Source of the DNA: Oscillospiraceae bacterium
GTDB taxonomy: Bacteria > Bacillota > Clostridia > Oscillospirales > Oscillospiraceae
Length of the DNA: 64,000 bases
Direction: 5' to 3'
NCBI GenBank assembly: GCA_916988195.3
Contig: CAKASQ030000017.1
Span: forward strand, 1 to 64,000
Notes under the pieces: model-generated
What the model saw: the letters and a program-made list of their open reading frames with translations, nothing else
Database searches by the model: none
What the model was told of the DNA's origin: nothing
Translations under genes and position numbers: made by a program
Part shown: positions 34,109-42,642 of the stretch, piece by piece
Numbering within the stretch: position 1 is the stretch's first letter
How the letters are laid out: each line of letters begins with the position of its first letter

Positions 34109-34708
34109 TCAAAGCGCGGCGCGGATGGCCGAAAGAAGCTCGTCATACGTTTCAAACGCCGGAAGCTGCGGGTAATCGTTCTTGATTTTCTCCGTCGAGC
34201 GGAAGAGGAAGCCCGCCTTGCCGGCGAGAATCATGTCAAGGTCATTGTAGCTGTCGCCGCTCGCGATTGTATCGTAGCCGATGGACTGAAACGCACGGAC
34301 GGTCGTAAGCTTCGTGTCCCTGCAGCGCATCTTGAAATCGCTGATAAAACCGTCTTCGCTGATGACAAGGTTATTGCAGAGAATTGTCGGCCAGCCGAGC
34401 TTTTTCATGAGCGGCTTTGCAAATTCTTCAAACGTATCGCTCAAAATGACAACCTGCGTCACCTCGCGCAGACTGTCTAAGAATTCCTTCGCGCCCGGCA
34501 GCGGGTCAATCTTCGCGATGACATTCTGTACATCCGCGAGCTTCAGCCCGTGCTCCTTGAGAATGCCGAGCCGCCAGCGCATGAGCTTATCGTAATCCGG
34601 CTCATCGCGCGTGGTTCTTCGCAGCTCCGGAATGCCGCTTTCTTCGGAAAACGCAATCCAGATCTCAGGCACCAGCACGCCCTCCAGATCCAGACAAACC
34701 ATGTTCAT
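34109..34708 (-). CDS. thrH: ThrH-like phosphoserine phosphatase / homoserine kinase
   Basis: 199 residues from the ATG at 34708, 7 nt after AGGAGG. HAD motifs: MVCLDLEGVLVPEIW (Asp nucleophile in DLEG), VVILSDTFEEFAKPLMKKLG and ASGDSYNDLDMI. The DLEG form and length fit the ThrH family, which dephosphorylates phosphoserine and can transfer phosphate to homoserine. It follows its own promoter and precedes the DUF1015-ispE genes. Confidence 0.85.
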   Translation of the reverse strand: MNMVCLDLEGVLVPEIWIAFSEESGIPELRRTTRDEPDYDKLMRWRLGILKEHGLKLADVQNVIAKIDPLPGAKEFLDSLREVTQVVILSDTFEEFAKPLMKKLGWPTILCNNLVISEDGFISDFKMRCRDTKLTTVRAFQSIGYDTIASGDSYNDLDMILAGKAGFLFRSTEKIKNDYPQLPAFETYDELLSAIRAAL

Positions 34709-34808
34709 ATCCATACCTCCTGTCAGGAAAGACTGTTTCCTGCGGAGACAATCCGGACGGGAAACTCAAAAATTGTCATAGCGCCTAAAAATTTTACAGG
34801 CTATATTT

Positions 34809-34836
34809 ATTATACAGGATTTCGCCAAAAAAGCAA
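34809..34836 (-). promoter_or_regulatory. Sigma-A-type promoter for thrH
   Basis: On the - strand: -35 TTGCTT, 16-nt spacer, -10 TATAAT. About 100 nt before the thrH start, leaving a long 5' leader. Confidence 0.65.
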
Positions 34837-34868
34837 TCTCAATTTCTGCACTTTCTGTGTGATTTGCA

Positions 34869-34898
34869 GAATAGGAGCCTGCCGCTTCGTGCATACTA
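34869..34898 (+). promoter_or_regulatory. Sigma-G-like promoter for the DUF378 gene
   Basis: -35 GAATA at 34869-34873, 18-nt spacer, -10 CATACTA at 34892-34898, a near-ideal sigma-G pattern, 30 bp before the gene. Confidence 0.55.
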
Positions 34899-34928
34899 TG
34901 GACGTGTTCATAAAAAGGAGGAAGTAAC

Positions 34929-35129
34929 ATGGATACCTTGGCATTGATTCTGGCCATTGTCGGCGCAGTCAACTGGGGTCTGGTCGGCTTTGCGCGGTTC
35001 GACCTGGTCGCGTGGATTTTCGGCGGACAGACCGCGAGTGTCAGCCGCATCGTCTACGCGGTGGTCGGTCTGGCCGGGCTCTGGTGCATCACGCTTCTGT
35101 TCCGCAGAAGCAGAAAAACAGAGGCCTGA
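34929..35129 (+). CDS. Small DUF378 (YuzA-like) membrane protein
   Basis: 66 residues after AAAAAGGAGGAAG. Two membrane segments with the DUF378 pattern ILAIVGAVNWGLVGFARFDL, and IVYAVVGLAGLWCITLLF; a short basic tail. Function unknown. The sigma-G-like promoter suggests expression in the forespore. Confidence 0.85.
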   Translation: MDTLALILAIVGAVNWGLVGFARFDLVAWIFGGQTASVSRIVYAVVGLAGLWCITLLFRRSRKTEA

Positions 35130-35134
35130 ACAAA

Positions 35135-35174
35135 AATTCCCGGTCGCAGGAAAACGCCTGCGTCCGGGAATTTG
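35135..35174. terminator. Bidirectional terminator between convergent genes
   Basis: Arms AAATTCCCGG...CGCAGG and CCTGCG...CCGGGAATTT form a long stem with one internal mismatch. A/T-rich at both ends, so it can end transcripts from both sides. Confidence 0.8.
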
Positions 35175-35178
35175 TCTG

Positions 35179-36471
35179 TTATTTGAGGTTGCAGCGGATG
35201 ATGCACTCGAAGCTCTTGCCGCCATAGGTGGTGGAGACTGTCGTCGTGCCCTTGCCGGTCGCGGTTACCACACCGTCCGCGTCAACCGTGCACACGCCGG
35301 TATTGCCCGAGCTCCACGAGAGCCCCTTGATGCGGTTTCCGTCCGCGTCCTTCAGAGAAATCTTGAAGTATTCGCCGAGGAACGCCATCGTCACGTCCGA
35401 ATGGCTGATCGTGCAGCCCTCCGCGTCCGCTTCTGCGCCGGATTCCGCGCTGGAGTCGAGCTTGCAGCGGACGATACACTCAAGCCTCGTGCCGCTGAAT
35501 TCCGCGCGAACAGTCGTCGTGCCGCTGCCAACGGCAGTGATGGTGCCGCTGGAGGAGACCGTCGCGACGGACGCGTTTTCGCTCGTAAACGTCACCTGCG
35601 CACCGTCGGGAAGATTATTGACGATCAGCGGCGCCTGCTCGCCGGGATAGAAGAGCGTCATATCCGTCGAGTTGAGCGCGGGTGCAAGCTCTTCTTCGCT
35701 CGAGGTCTGCTCTTCCTCCGCAATAAAGTCGCAGGTTACAAGGCACGTTGCCGTCTGGCTGCCGCAGGTCGCGGTGATGACCGCCGTACCGCCGTTTACC
35801 GCAACGACCTTTCCCTGCTGGTTGACCGTTGCGATCGTCTCATCGCTCGAGGAAAACGTCACATCCTCGTTGCATGTCTCAGGAAGCTTCTGCACCGTAA
35901 TATTGTAGAATCGCTCGGGCTCGTCAAAGGTAATGGAGCTTGTCGCGAGCATCAATCCCTCGCACGCAATGACCGCCTCCGGCTCCTCCTCCGCCTCTTC
36001 GGGCTGATAGTCCTCTTCGTTCATATACTGCCGCTCGGTGGGTGCGGCGGGCGCGGGCTCTTCCTGCGCAGGCTGCTCCGGCTGAACCTCTGCTTCCTGC
36101 TCCTGCATGCTCACAGGCTCGGACGGGCCCAAGAATTTCGGGAACCAGCTGAGCTGATAGAACGCGAACGCCGCGCCCATTAAAACGGTCAGTCCCAAAA
36201 TCACGCAGATCATGACCATCATCCACTTTGGGATCTTATACGGGTTTTCCACGGGCTGTTTTTCCTCTTTTGCTTTCTTCGGGCTCTGCGCAAAGCGACC
36301 GCCCTTCTTTTTGCTGAATTTTCCGCCGTGTCCGCCTGCCGGCTTGTAGGCCGCGGGCATGACGGGCTGCGGCTCGGCTGCGCCGGGCTGCACGGCCTTT
36401 CCGCAAAGCGGACACTGGCCGAGCGCGGCGTCAAACTCCGTGCCGCAGAATTCGCATTTTCTTAATTTCAT
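35179..36471 (-). CDS. Zinc-ribbon membrane protein with Ig-like (Big_2) domains
   Basis: 430 residues. N-terminal zinc ribbon (CEFCGTEFDAALGQCPLCGK), a Lys-rich linker, one membrane helix (~80-105, PKWMMVMICVILGLTVLMGA), then an acidic Gln/Glu linker and three Big_2-like repeats containing NITVQKLPETCNEDVTFSSS, TVNQQGKVVAVNGGTAVITA and similar. The topology suggests a cytoplasmic ribbon and extracellular Ig-like domains. It faces a divergent kinase gene. Confidence 0.85.
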   Translation of the reverse strand: MKLRKCEFCGTEFDAALGQCPLCGKAVQPGAAEPQPVMPAAYKPAGGHGGKFSKKKGGRFAQSPKKAKEEKQPVENPYKIPKWMMVMICVILGLTVLMGAAFAFYQLSWFPKFLGPSEPVSMQEQEAEVQPEQPAQEEPAPAAPTERQYMNEEDYQPEEAEEEPEAVIACEGLMLATSSITFDEPERFYNITVQKLPETCNEDVTFSSSDETIATVNQQGKVVAVNGGTAVITATCGSQTATCLVTCDFIAEEEQTSSEEELAPALNSTDMTLFYPGEQAPLIVNNLPDGAQVTFTSENASVATVSSSGTITAVGSGTTTVRAEFSGTRLECIVRCKLDSSAESGAEADAEGCTISHSDVTMAFLGEYFKISLKDADGNRIKGLSWSSGNTGVCTVDADGVVTATGKGTTTVSTTYGGKSFECIIRCNLK

Positions 36472-36559
36472 GCAAATCCTCCGTTACCTTGCGCGCAGAA
36501 CAGACATACGCGCGGGACTTTACACAGATCATTCCGTGTTCTGATGATACCTGAGTCGT

Positions 36560-36588
36560 ATCATACCACACCTTTCGACAAATTCCAA
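36560..36588 (-). promoter_or_regulatory. Promoter for the zinc-ribbon/Big_2 gene
   Basis: On the - strand: -35 TTGGAA, 17-nt spacer, -10 TATGAT. Confidence 0.6.
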
Positions 36589-36610
36589 CCCCAATGTACA
36601 ATATCTTGTA

Positions 36611-36639
36611 TTGCATTTTTATCGAATATCGCTTAAAAT
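36611..36639 (+). promoter_or_regulatory. Promoter for the kinase gene
   Basis: -35 TTGCAT, 17-nt spacer, -10 TAAAAT at 36634-36639, 31 bp before the kinase start. Confidence 0.65.
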
Positions 36640-36669
36640 AATAGGACGTATGAAAAGGAGGCGAACCAT

Positions 36670-39399
36670 TTGGCCGAACTCAAACTCATTTCGCCGCTGC
36701 TGTCCAATATGGAGGTGGTCGAGTGTCTGAGTGTCCGCGGCGCAGCCGCAGTATATATTGTCAAAAGCACCAAGAGCGGTCAGACCTACATTCTCAAGCA
36801 CATCTCCGTACCGGAGTCGCAGAGGCAGGTCGACGCGCTGATGTTCACCGGCGCCGCCGCCACGACCGAGGACGCGCAGAAATATTATGAGCAGGTCGTC
36901 TCGGATTATCAGACCGAGCTCACCACGCTCGAAGCGCTCTCCGCTAGCCCGAACCTTGACTGCTTCCGCAGCTATCAGATCGCACCCAAGGAAGACGGCG
37001 TGGGCTACGATATGTATCTGCTGGCCGAGCATCGAAAGACGCTCGTCGACTATTTAGCGGACAACGCCATGACAAAGCTCTGCGCGGTTAACTTAGCCAT
37101 GGACCTTTGCAGCGCGCTCATCGACCTTCGGAACGCGGGACTCATTCACCGCGACGTAAAGCCGTCCAACATCTACTTAAACGCGCAGGGGCATTTTCTG
37201 CTCGGAGACCTCGGCATCGCGAAAATCGACGATCTCAAATACTGCACCATGCCCGAGAGCATGCTCAGCTCCTACTCCGCGCCGGAGCTGTTCAGTCTGC
37301 TCGGCACGATCGAGCCGACGACGGATATCTATTCCGTGGGCCTCATTCTCTACCGGATCTTCAACGGCAACCACGCGCCCTTTGAGGACGAAAACACGTC
37401 TGCAAAGGCCGCCGACCGCCGCAGAGTCACGGGCGAGGCGCTCCCCGTCCCGATGTACGCGGACTACGAAATTTCCGAGATTATTCTCAAGGCCTGCGCC
37501 TTCAAGCCAGAGGACCGGTACCAGACGCCGCAGGAGCTCAAGGACGCGCTGGTCGAGTACATGAAGCGCAACCAGCTCGACGATACGCTCATCGTTCCCC
37601 CCATCGCGGGCGAGCACGAGCCGGTCGACCTCACGCAGGAAGAAGAAGTTGAGCCCGTTCAGTTTGCGGACACCGAGGCCATGCCGGAGGATTTTAAGGA
37701 AAACTTCTCGCCGGATACGCAGATGCTCAACGACCTCATCGACTCTGTCCACAAAGAAGCGCTCAAGGACCCCGATGGCTACGGCATCGCAGGCTCTTTG
37801 GAGCCGGACGAGGAGGACGACGCGCCGCTGGACGATTCGGGCTCTCCCCCCAAAAAGCGCAGAAAGAAGAGCCGCTGGCTCCCCATTGCGCTTTGCTGCC
37901 TGCTTCTGATCGCGGGCATCGGCGCGGCGGTCTACTTCTTCATCATCGCGCCCAGCAACATCCACATTGACGACATCACCCTTCTTGATGCGGGCACGGA
38001 TCATCTGACCGTGCAGGTCGATTCCGCCGAAAAGGACGGCTCGTTCCAGGTTGTCTGCTCCGACACCTACGGGAACAAGTTCCACCAGAGCTTTCAGGCA
38101 AATACCGGCCTCACGTTCTCCGGCCTCGTGCCCGACACGCAGTACACTGTGACCATCGAGCCTGCCAACGGCGAAAAGCTGACCGGCAACTACTCGATCA
38201 TGGCGACAACGCTGGCGCAGACGGAAATTCTGAGCTTCACCGCGACCGCCGTCTCCGTGACGCAGGCCGAGCTGAACCTCATCATCCTAGACGGTCCCGA
38301 CCCCGGCAGCTGGACGGTCAGCTATACGGCGGAGGGCTTAGAGCCCCAGACGACGACCTTCTCCGGCCACAGCACTGTCATTGCGGGCCTCCAGTCCGGC
38401 ACCGAGTACACCTTCACGCTGCAGGAGCCCGAAAACACGAAGCTCATCGGCCAGACACAGGCCACGTTCTCGACGGTTCCGACTGTCAGCATCGTCCCGC
38501 CGCTGTCGGTTGCGATTTCGAGCTCGTCTGCGATCCTCTCGTGGAACATTGAGGGCGACGCGCCGGAGAGCTGGACTGTCACGATCACAGGCGCAGACGA
38601 TTACTCCGACACGCAGATCGTTTCCACGCCGTCTGTCACCTTTGAGGGTCTCACCCCGGGCGAGACGTATGAGGTCATCATCTCCACGCCCACGATGCTG
38701 CAAAGCGTCTCGACCACGATCACGCCGAACATCACGAAGCTCTCCTCGTTCACAGCGAACGTCGACGGCGAAGAGCTCGTGCTCGACTGGACATGCGAGG
38801 TCGACCCGGCGGAGCCCGGCTGGACGCTCGAGGCAAAGATCGCGGGAATCGATACGCCCGTCACACTTCCCGAGACAGAGGAAGCGCCTGTTCGCATTCC
38901 GCTTTCCGATCTTGTACCGGACGCGGACTATACGTTCACCGTAGCGCTCAAGAGCGGCGAAAAGCTCGAGGGTGAGACGAAAACGACGTATCACTCCCCC
39001 GCCGTCACGGACAAGTACACCGACCACGGCATGGCGGGCACATATCTTGGCTTCTTCCTGAAGCCCGCGAATGTGGAAACCGTCAACAGTACGAATATTT
39101 CCACCACGCGCAACAACTATTACACCATCAACGAGCAGATGGCCTTTGCGCTGCAGACGCTCGTGACGCTCGACACAAAGGCGGAGGAAGATATCGCCGT
39201 CATGCTTGTTGTCCGCGACGAGGCGGGCAAGCTTGTAAGCTTCGAGGAGTCGCAGCGGCAGTGGAGCACGATGTGGGAGAAGAACCTCTTCGTCGGTACG
39301 CTCTCGAGCATGCCGCAGAAGGCCGGAACCTACACGCTTGAAATCTACTTCAACCATAAGCTCGTCACCACCAAGGACTTCAACGTCCGCGAATCGTAA
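36670..39399 (+). CDS. Membrane Ser/Thr protein kinase with fibronectin-like repeats
   Basis: 909 residues starting at a TTG, 7 nt after AAGGAGG. The kinase domain fills ~1-300: catalytic Lys ~43 (YILKHISV), HRDVKPSNIYLN (~160-171) and DLG in place of DFG (~180-182). A juxtamembrane acidic linker ends at a KKRRKK stop-transfer, then a membrane helix (~403-427). The outside part carries about five repeats of the fibronectin III kind, each with a W-x-V or similar core and a TxYTV-like end (DTQYTVTIEPANGEKLTGNY). This is like PrkC-type receptors, but with FN3-like rather than PASTA repeats. Ligand unknown. Confidence 0.9.
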   Translation: MAELKLISPLLSNMEVVECLSVRGAAAVYIVKSTKSGQTYILKHISVPESQRQVDALMFTGAAATTEDAQKYYEQVVSDYQTELTTLEALSASPNLDCFRSYQIAPKEDGVGYDMYLLAEHRKTLVDYLADNAMTKLCAVNLAMDLCSALIDLRNAGLIHRDVKPSNIYLNAQGHFLLGDLGIAKIDDLKYCTMPESMLSSYSAPELFSLLGTIEPTTDIYSVGLILYRIFNGNHAPFEDENTSAKAADRRRVTGEALPVPMYADYEISEIILKACAFKPEDRYQTPQELKDALVEYMKRNQLDDTLIVPPIAGEHEPVDLTQEEEVEPVQFADTEAMPEDFKENFSPDTQMLNDLIDSVHKEALKDPDGYGIAGSLEPDEEDDAPLDDSGSPPKKRRKKSRWLPIALCCLLLIAGIGAAVYFFIIAPSNIHIDDITLLDAGTDHLTVQVDSAEKDGSFQVVCSDTYGNKFHQSFQANTGLTFSGLVPDTQYTVTIEPANGEKLTGNYSIMATTLAQTEILSFTATAVSVTQAELNLIILDGPDPGSWTVSYTAEGLEPQTTTFSGHSTVIAGLQSGTEYTFTLQEPENTKLIGQTQATFSTVPTVSIVPPLSVAISSSSAILSWNIEGDAPESWTVTITGADDYSDTQIVSTPSVTFEGLTPGETYEVIISTPTMLQSVSTTITPNITKLSSFTANVDGEELVLDWTCEVDPAEPGWTLEAKIAGIDTPVTLPETEEAPVRIPLSDLVPDADYTFTVALKSGEKLEGETKTTYHSPAVTDKYTDHGMAGTYLGFFLKPANVETVNSTNISTTRNNYYTINEQMAFALQTLVTLDTKAEEDIAVMLVVRDEAGKLVSFEESQRQWSTMWEKNLFVGTLSSMPQKAGTYTLEIYFNHKLVTTKDFNVRES

Positions 39400-39404
39400 C
39401 TGCA

Positions 39405-39444
39405 AAACACAGCCACCGGCAAAAGCCGGTGGCTGTGTTTTTTT
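39405..39444. terminator. Intrinsic terminator after the kinase gene
   Basis: Perfect 12-bp core stem ACAGCCACCGGC/GCCGGTGGCTGT with an AAAA loop and T7 on the + strand. Confidence 0.9.
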
Positions 39445-39519
39445 GCCGTCGATCATCCAGCAAGGCGCGTCCCGCGCACGGTGGAAGACAACTTTTTTCG
39501 AGGAATGCGGCGATGGCAG

Positions 39520-39548
39520 TTGCAATATCCGGGAATTTACAGTATAAT
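39520..39548 (+). promoter_or_regulatory. cas3 promoter
   Basis: -35 TTGCAA at 39520-39525, 17-nt spacer, -10 TATAAT at 39543-39548, 33 bp before the cas3 ATG. Confidence 0.75.
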
Positions 39549-39581
39549 GCTGGTGAATCCAACAAATTTTCGGAGGTTCAA

Positions 39582-41729
39582 ATGAACTATCTTGCGCATA
39601 TTGCCGAAGATGGCAGAGAGCAGACCACTGCAGAGCATTTGCGTGGAACCGCCGCTCTGGCAAAGCGATTTGCTGCCGGCTTTGGCGCGGAGGCGGATGC
39701 GGAGCTTGCGGGTCTGCTGCATGACATTGGAAAATGCACACCCGAATTTCAGGCGCGGCTGCATGGCGGCGCGATCGTAGACCATTCGACAGCGGGCGCG
39801 AAGCTGGCCTTTTCCCGCCAGAACCTTCCCGCCGCGCTCGCCATCGCCGGACACCATGGCGGAATCCCGGATGTGGGCAATCCGAAAGCCGACGGACCGG
39901 ATGAAGCCTCGCTCTTTGGCAGGATGCAGCGGCCGGTAAGCTTTGACCAATCGGCATTGCCGCCGCTGCCGGGTCCTGCGCCTGCCCCGTGGCTGAGCTC
40001 CGATTGGGTTCAGAACGCGTTTTACACCCGGATGCTGTTTTCCTGCCTGGTTGACGCGGATTTTCAGGACACGCAGAATTTTATGGAGGGAGCCCCGGCG
40101 CCGCGCGGAGGGTCTGCCGCCATTTCGGAACTGCTGGACAAAGTGCGCAGCCGCGCGGCAACATATCTTGCATGCAAGCGGGAAAGTACGATCGGCAGAC
40201 AGCGCAATTCCGTGCTGCGCGCGTGCATTGACGGCGGACGGACGCTTCCGCCGGGGCTCTATACCTTGACCGTGCCAACCGGCGGCGGAAAGACATTTTC
40301 CTCTCTGGCCTTCGCGCTCGAGCAGGCCGCAGCGCAGAAGATGGACCGCGTCATTTACGTAATTCCCTACACTTCGATCATCGACCAGACCGTGTCTGTC
40401 TTTTCAGACCTTCTCGGAGCAGAAAACGTGCTGGCGCACTATGCCGGCACGGAATATCAGCTGGCAGAGCCCGAGGAGATGACCGGCGCGCAGTACCGGA
40501 AGCTTCTGGCCAGCGAAAACTGGGACGCACCGGTCATCGTCACAACGGCAGTGCAGTTTTTTGAGTCGCTTTATTCCAATCGCCCCAGCCGCTGCCGGAA
40601 GCTGCATAACATCGCAGGCAGTGTTGTGATCTTCGACGAGGCGCAGACCATCCCGATTGATTATCTGCTGCCGTGTCTTTCCGCGATCGCGCAGCTGGTA
40701 CAGTTTTACCATACGACCGCCGTCCTTTGTACAGCGACGCAGCCAGCGGTTGCGCCGCTTCTGAAGCAGCTCTCCCCGACGCTTGCCATACGGGAAATTT
40801 GCCCGCATACCGAAGCGCTGTACACCGCGCTGCGCCGGACGACGCTGGCCGATCTCGGGTGTATCAGGCCGGACGAGCTGTGCGGTCACCTGCGCCGGCA
40901 TGCGCAGATGCTCTGCGTCGTCAATCGCCGGAGCACCGCGCAGGAGCTCTATGACGCGCTGCCCGAGGAAGGGCGCTATTGCCTGACCACGCTTCTTTGC
41001 GCGCACGACCGCAAACGGCAGATTGCAGAAATTCGCGAGCGTCTGGCAAGGGGCCTTGCGTGCCGCGTGGTATCTACCTCTTTGATTGAAGCGGGCGTGG
41101 ACGTGGATTTTCCGGTCGCCTATCGCGAGGACTGCGGGCTGGACTCGCTTCTGCAGACCGCCGGACGCTGCAACCGGGAAGGAAAACGTCGCGCGGATGA
41201 GAGCCTCGTATACCGATTTTCACTTAGCGGCAAAAATCCGCCGGTCATGCTTCTTAAAAACCTCAGCGCGCTGCAATACACGGCCAGAAAGCACGCCGAT
41301 CTGTCCTCGCCGGAGGCTACCCATACGTACTTTACAGAGCTTCGCCAGCTCAAGGGAACCGAAGCGCTCGACAAGAAAGGAATTCTGAAGGCGACGGAGC
41401 ATGACATTAACGGCTGCATGCTGCCGTTTGCGCAGATTGCCGGACGCTTTCACCTGATCGAAGCGCCGACCCGAACGATCTACCTGCCCATCGGAGCTGG
41501 TGCGCCGCTTTGTGAACGCCTGCAAAAAGGCGAGGTCAGCCGGACACTTCTTCGGAAGCTCGGGCAGTTCAGCGTCGCGTGCTACGAGCCGCAGTTCCGC
41601 GCGCTGGACGACGCGGGAGCGCTGGCGCTGCTGCCGGACGGCTCGGCAATTCTGATGGATTTGTCAAAATACGACGAGAAAACCGGCCTTGCCATGAATG
41701 TTGAGACAGGCGTTGGTATTTTTATTTAA
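39582..41729 (+). CDS. cas3: CRISPR-associated helicase/nuclease Cas3 (type I-C)
   Basis: 715 residues from ATG 39582, set by CGGAGG. N-terminal HD nuclease: EHLRGTAALAKRF (His 19), LLHDIGKCTPEFQ (HD 47-48) and GHHGGIPD (90-93). SF2 helicase: VPTGGGKTFSSLAFAL (Walker A 231-238), FDEAQTIPID (DEAQ 352-355), TATQPA, and QTAGRCNREGK (motif VI). Cas3 is recruited by Cascade to unwind and degrade target DNA. It has its own promoter, apart from the other cas genes. Confidence 0.96.
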   Translation: MNYLAHIAEDGREQTTAEHLRGTAALAKRFAAGFGAEADAELAGLLHDIGKCTPEFQARLHGGAIVDHSTAGAKLAFSRQNLPAALAIAGHHGGIPDVGNPKADGPDEASLFGRMQRPVSFDQSALPPLPGPAPAPWLSSDWVQNAFYTRMLFSCLVDADFQDTQNFMEGAPAPRGGSAAISELLDKVRSRAATYLACKRESTIGRQRNSVLRACIDGGRTLPPGLYTLTVPTGGGKTFSSLAFALEQAAAQKMDRVIYVIPYTSIIDQTVSVFSDLLGAENVLAHYAGTEYQLAEPEEMTGAQYRKLLASENWDAPVIVTTAVQFFESLYSNRPSRCRKLHNIAGSVVIFDEAQTIPIDYLLPCLSAIAQLVQFYHTTAVLCTATQPAVAPLLKQLSPTLAIREICPHTEALYTALRRTTLADLGCIRPDELCGHLRRHAQMLCVVNRRSTAQELYDALPEEGRYCLTTLLCAHDRKRQIAEIRERLARGLACRVVSTSLIEAGVDVDFPVAYREDCGLDSLLQTAGRCNREGKRRADESLVYRFSLSGKNPPVMLLKNLSALQYTARKHADLSSPEATHTYFTELRQLKGTEALDKKGILKATEHDINGCMLPFAQIAGRFHLIEAPTRTIYLPIGAGAPLCERLQKGEVSRTLLRKLGQFSVACYEPQFRALDDAGALALLPDGSAILMDLSKYDEKTGLAMNVETGVGIFI

Positions 41730-41734
41730 GAAGT

Positions 41735-41773
41735 GCAGCGGGCGGCAAAGCCCATCACTTTGCCGCCCGCTGC
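41735..41773. terminator. Perfect 16-bp hairpin after cas3
   Basis: GCAGCGGGCGGCAAAG pairs with CTTTGCCGCCCGCTGC around a 7-nt loop. There is no T-run, so termination is not certain. It may stabilise or process the cas3 mRNA end or weakly separate cas3 from the rest of the operon. Confidence 0.5.
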
Positions 41774-41865
41774 GCGAATGAATCATTAATTGTTTCTACC
41801 CACTACTGATTGGCGTCAGTAGACCTCTACAGTATAGTTTTTCGTAAGTCATATTTCAAGGGGGA

Positions 41866-41894
41866 TTGACAAACTGTCAGCGATTGTCTATAAT
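41866..41894 (+). promoter_or_regulatory. Main cas operon promoter
   Basis: -35 TTGACA, exactly 17-nt spacer, -10 TATAAT: the full sigma-A consensus. It is the strongest promoter in the window by match and lies about 100 bp before cas5c. Confidence 0.85.
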
Positions 41895-41913
41895 CCAATT
41901 ATGTCCAAGGTTT

Positions 41914-41928
41914 AATTAATCATTAATT
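41914..41928. promoter_or_regulatory. Palindromic operator candidate in the cas5c leader
   Basis: AATTAAT-C-ATTAATT is a perfect 7-bp-arm palindrome located just past the expected transcription start. A near copy (AATCATTAATTG) lies at 41781, and another inverted repeat (CTACTGA/TCAGTAG) at 41803-41822. Confidence 0.45.
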
Positions 41929-41997
41929 GAAATGGAGCGTGAACGATGTGAAAGAAAATTCCATTATTCGAGCGCACCCAGAAAGGAGGTGGTGCCC

Positions 41998-42642
41998 ATG
42001 TCGATGTTCATTGAGGTCTGGGGCGATTACGCCTGCTTCTCCCGTCCGGAAATGAAGACCGAACGCGTCAGCTATGACGTCATCACCCCCTCTGCCGCGC
42101 GCGGGCTGGTGGAGGCCATCTACTGGCACCCGGGACTCCGGTACACCATCGACCGCATCTATCTGTTAAATCCCATCCGCTTTACGAACATCCGCCGCAA
42201 CGAGGTCAAGTCCACGCTTCTGGCCTCCTCGGTTTTTCAGGCGGCAAAGGGCGGAAAAGCGCCCGCGCTCTATACGGCGCAGGAGATCCAGCAGCGCGCG
42301 GCGATGGTCCTGCGGGATGTTCACTATGTAATCGAGTGCCATTTTGACCTGACAGACAAGGCCGCACCCGGCGACAACGCGGGAAAGTTTCAGGATATTC
42401 TGCGCCGGAGGCTTGCAAAGGGTCAGTGCTACCACACGCCGTATTTCGGCTGCCGCGAGTTTCCGGCATGCTTCCGCGAATGGACGGGCGGCGCGATTCC
42501 CGCCATCGATCTGACGCAGGAGCTCGGCTGGATGCTCTACGATCTGGACTACGCGGACCCGCAGGATATCAGAGCGCAGTTTTTCAGGGCCCGCTTGGAG
42601 CGTGGCGTGCTGGACTGCCGGAACGTGGAGGTGGTCACATGA
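41998..42642 (+). CDS. cas5c: Cas5c, crRNA-processing Cascade subunit
   Basis: 214 residues from ATG 41998, 8 nt after AGGAGG; an upstream ATG at 41932 lacks a site. Starts MFIEVWGDYACFSRPEMKTERVSYDVITPSAARGLVEAIYWHPG, the Cas5c RAMP pattern. In type I-C, Cas5c (not Cas6) cuts the repeat stem. No cas6 is present in the operon, as expected. Four-nt overlap with cas8c. Confidence 0.95.
   Translation: MSMFIEVWGDYACFSRPEMKTERVSYDVITPSAARGLVEAIYWHPGLRYTIDRIYLLNPIRFTNIRRNEVKSTLLASSVFQAAKGGKAPALYTAQEIQQRAAMVLRDVHYVIECHFDLTDKAAPGDNAGKFQDILRRRLAKGQCYHTPYFGCREFPACFREWTGGAIPAIDLTQELGWMLYDLDYADPQDIRAQFFRARLERGVLDCRNVEVVT

Noticed and set aside
38338-39957. A 539-residue frame opposite the kinase gene
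   Set aside because: It runs antisense through the kinase, its terminator and the start of cas3, with no start signal.
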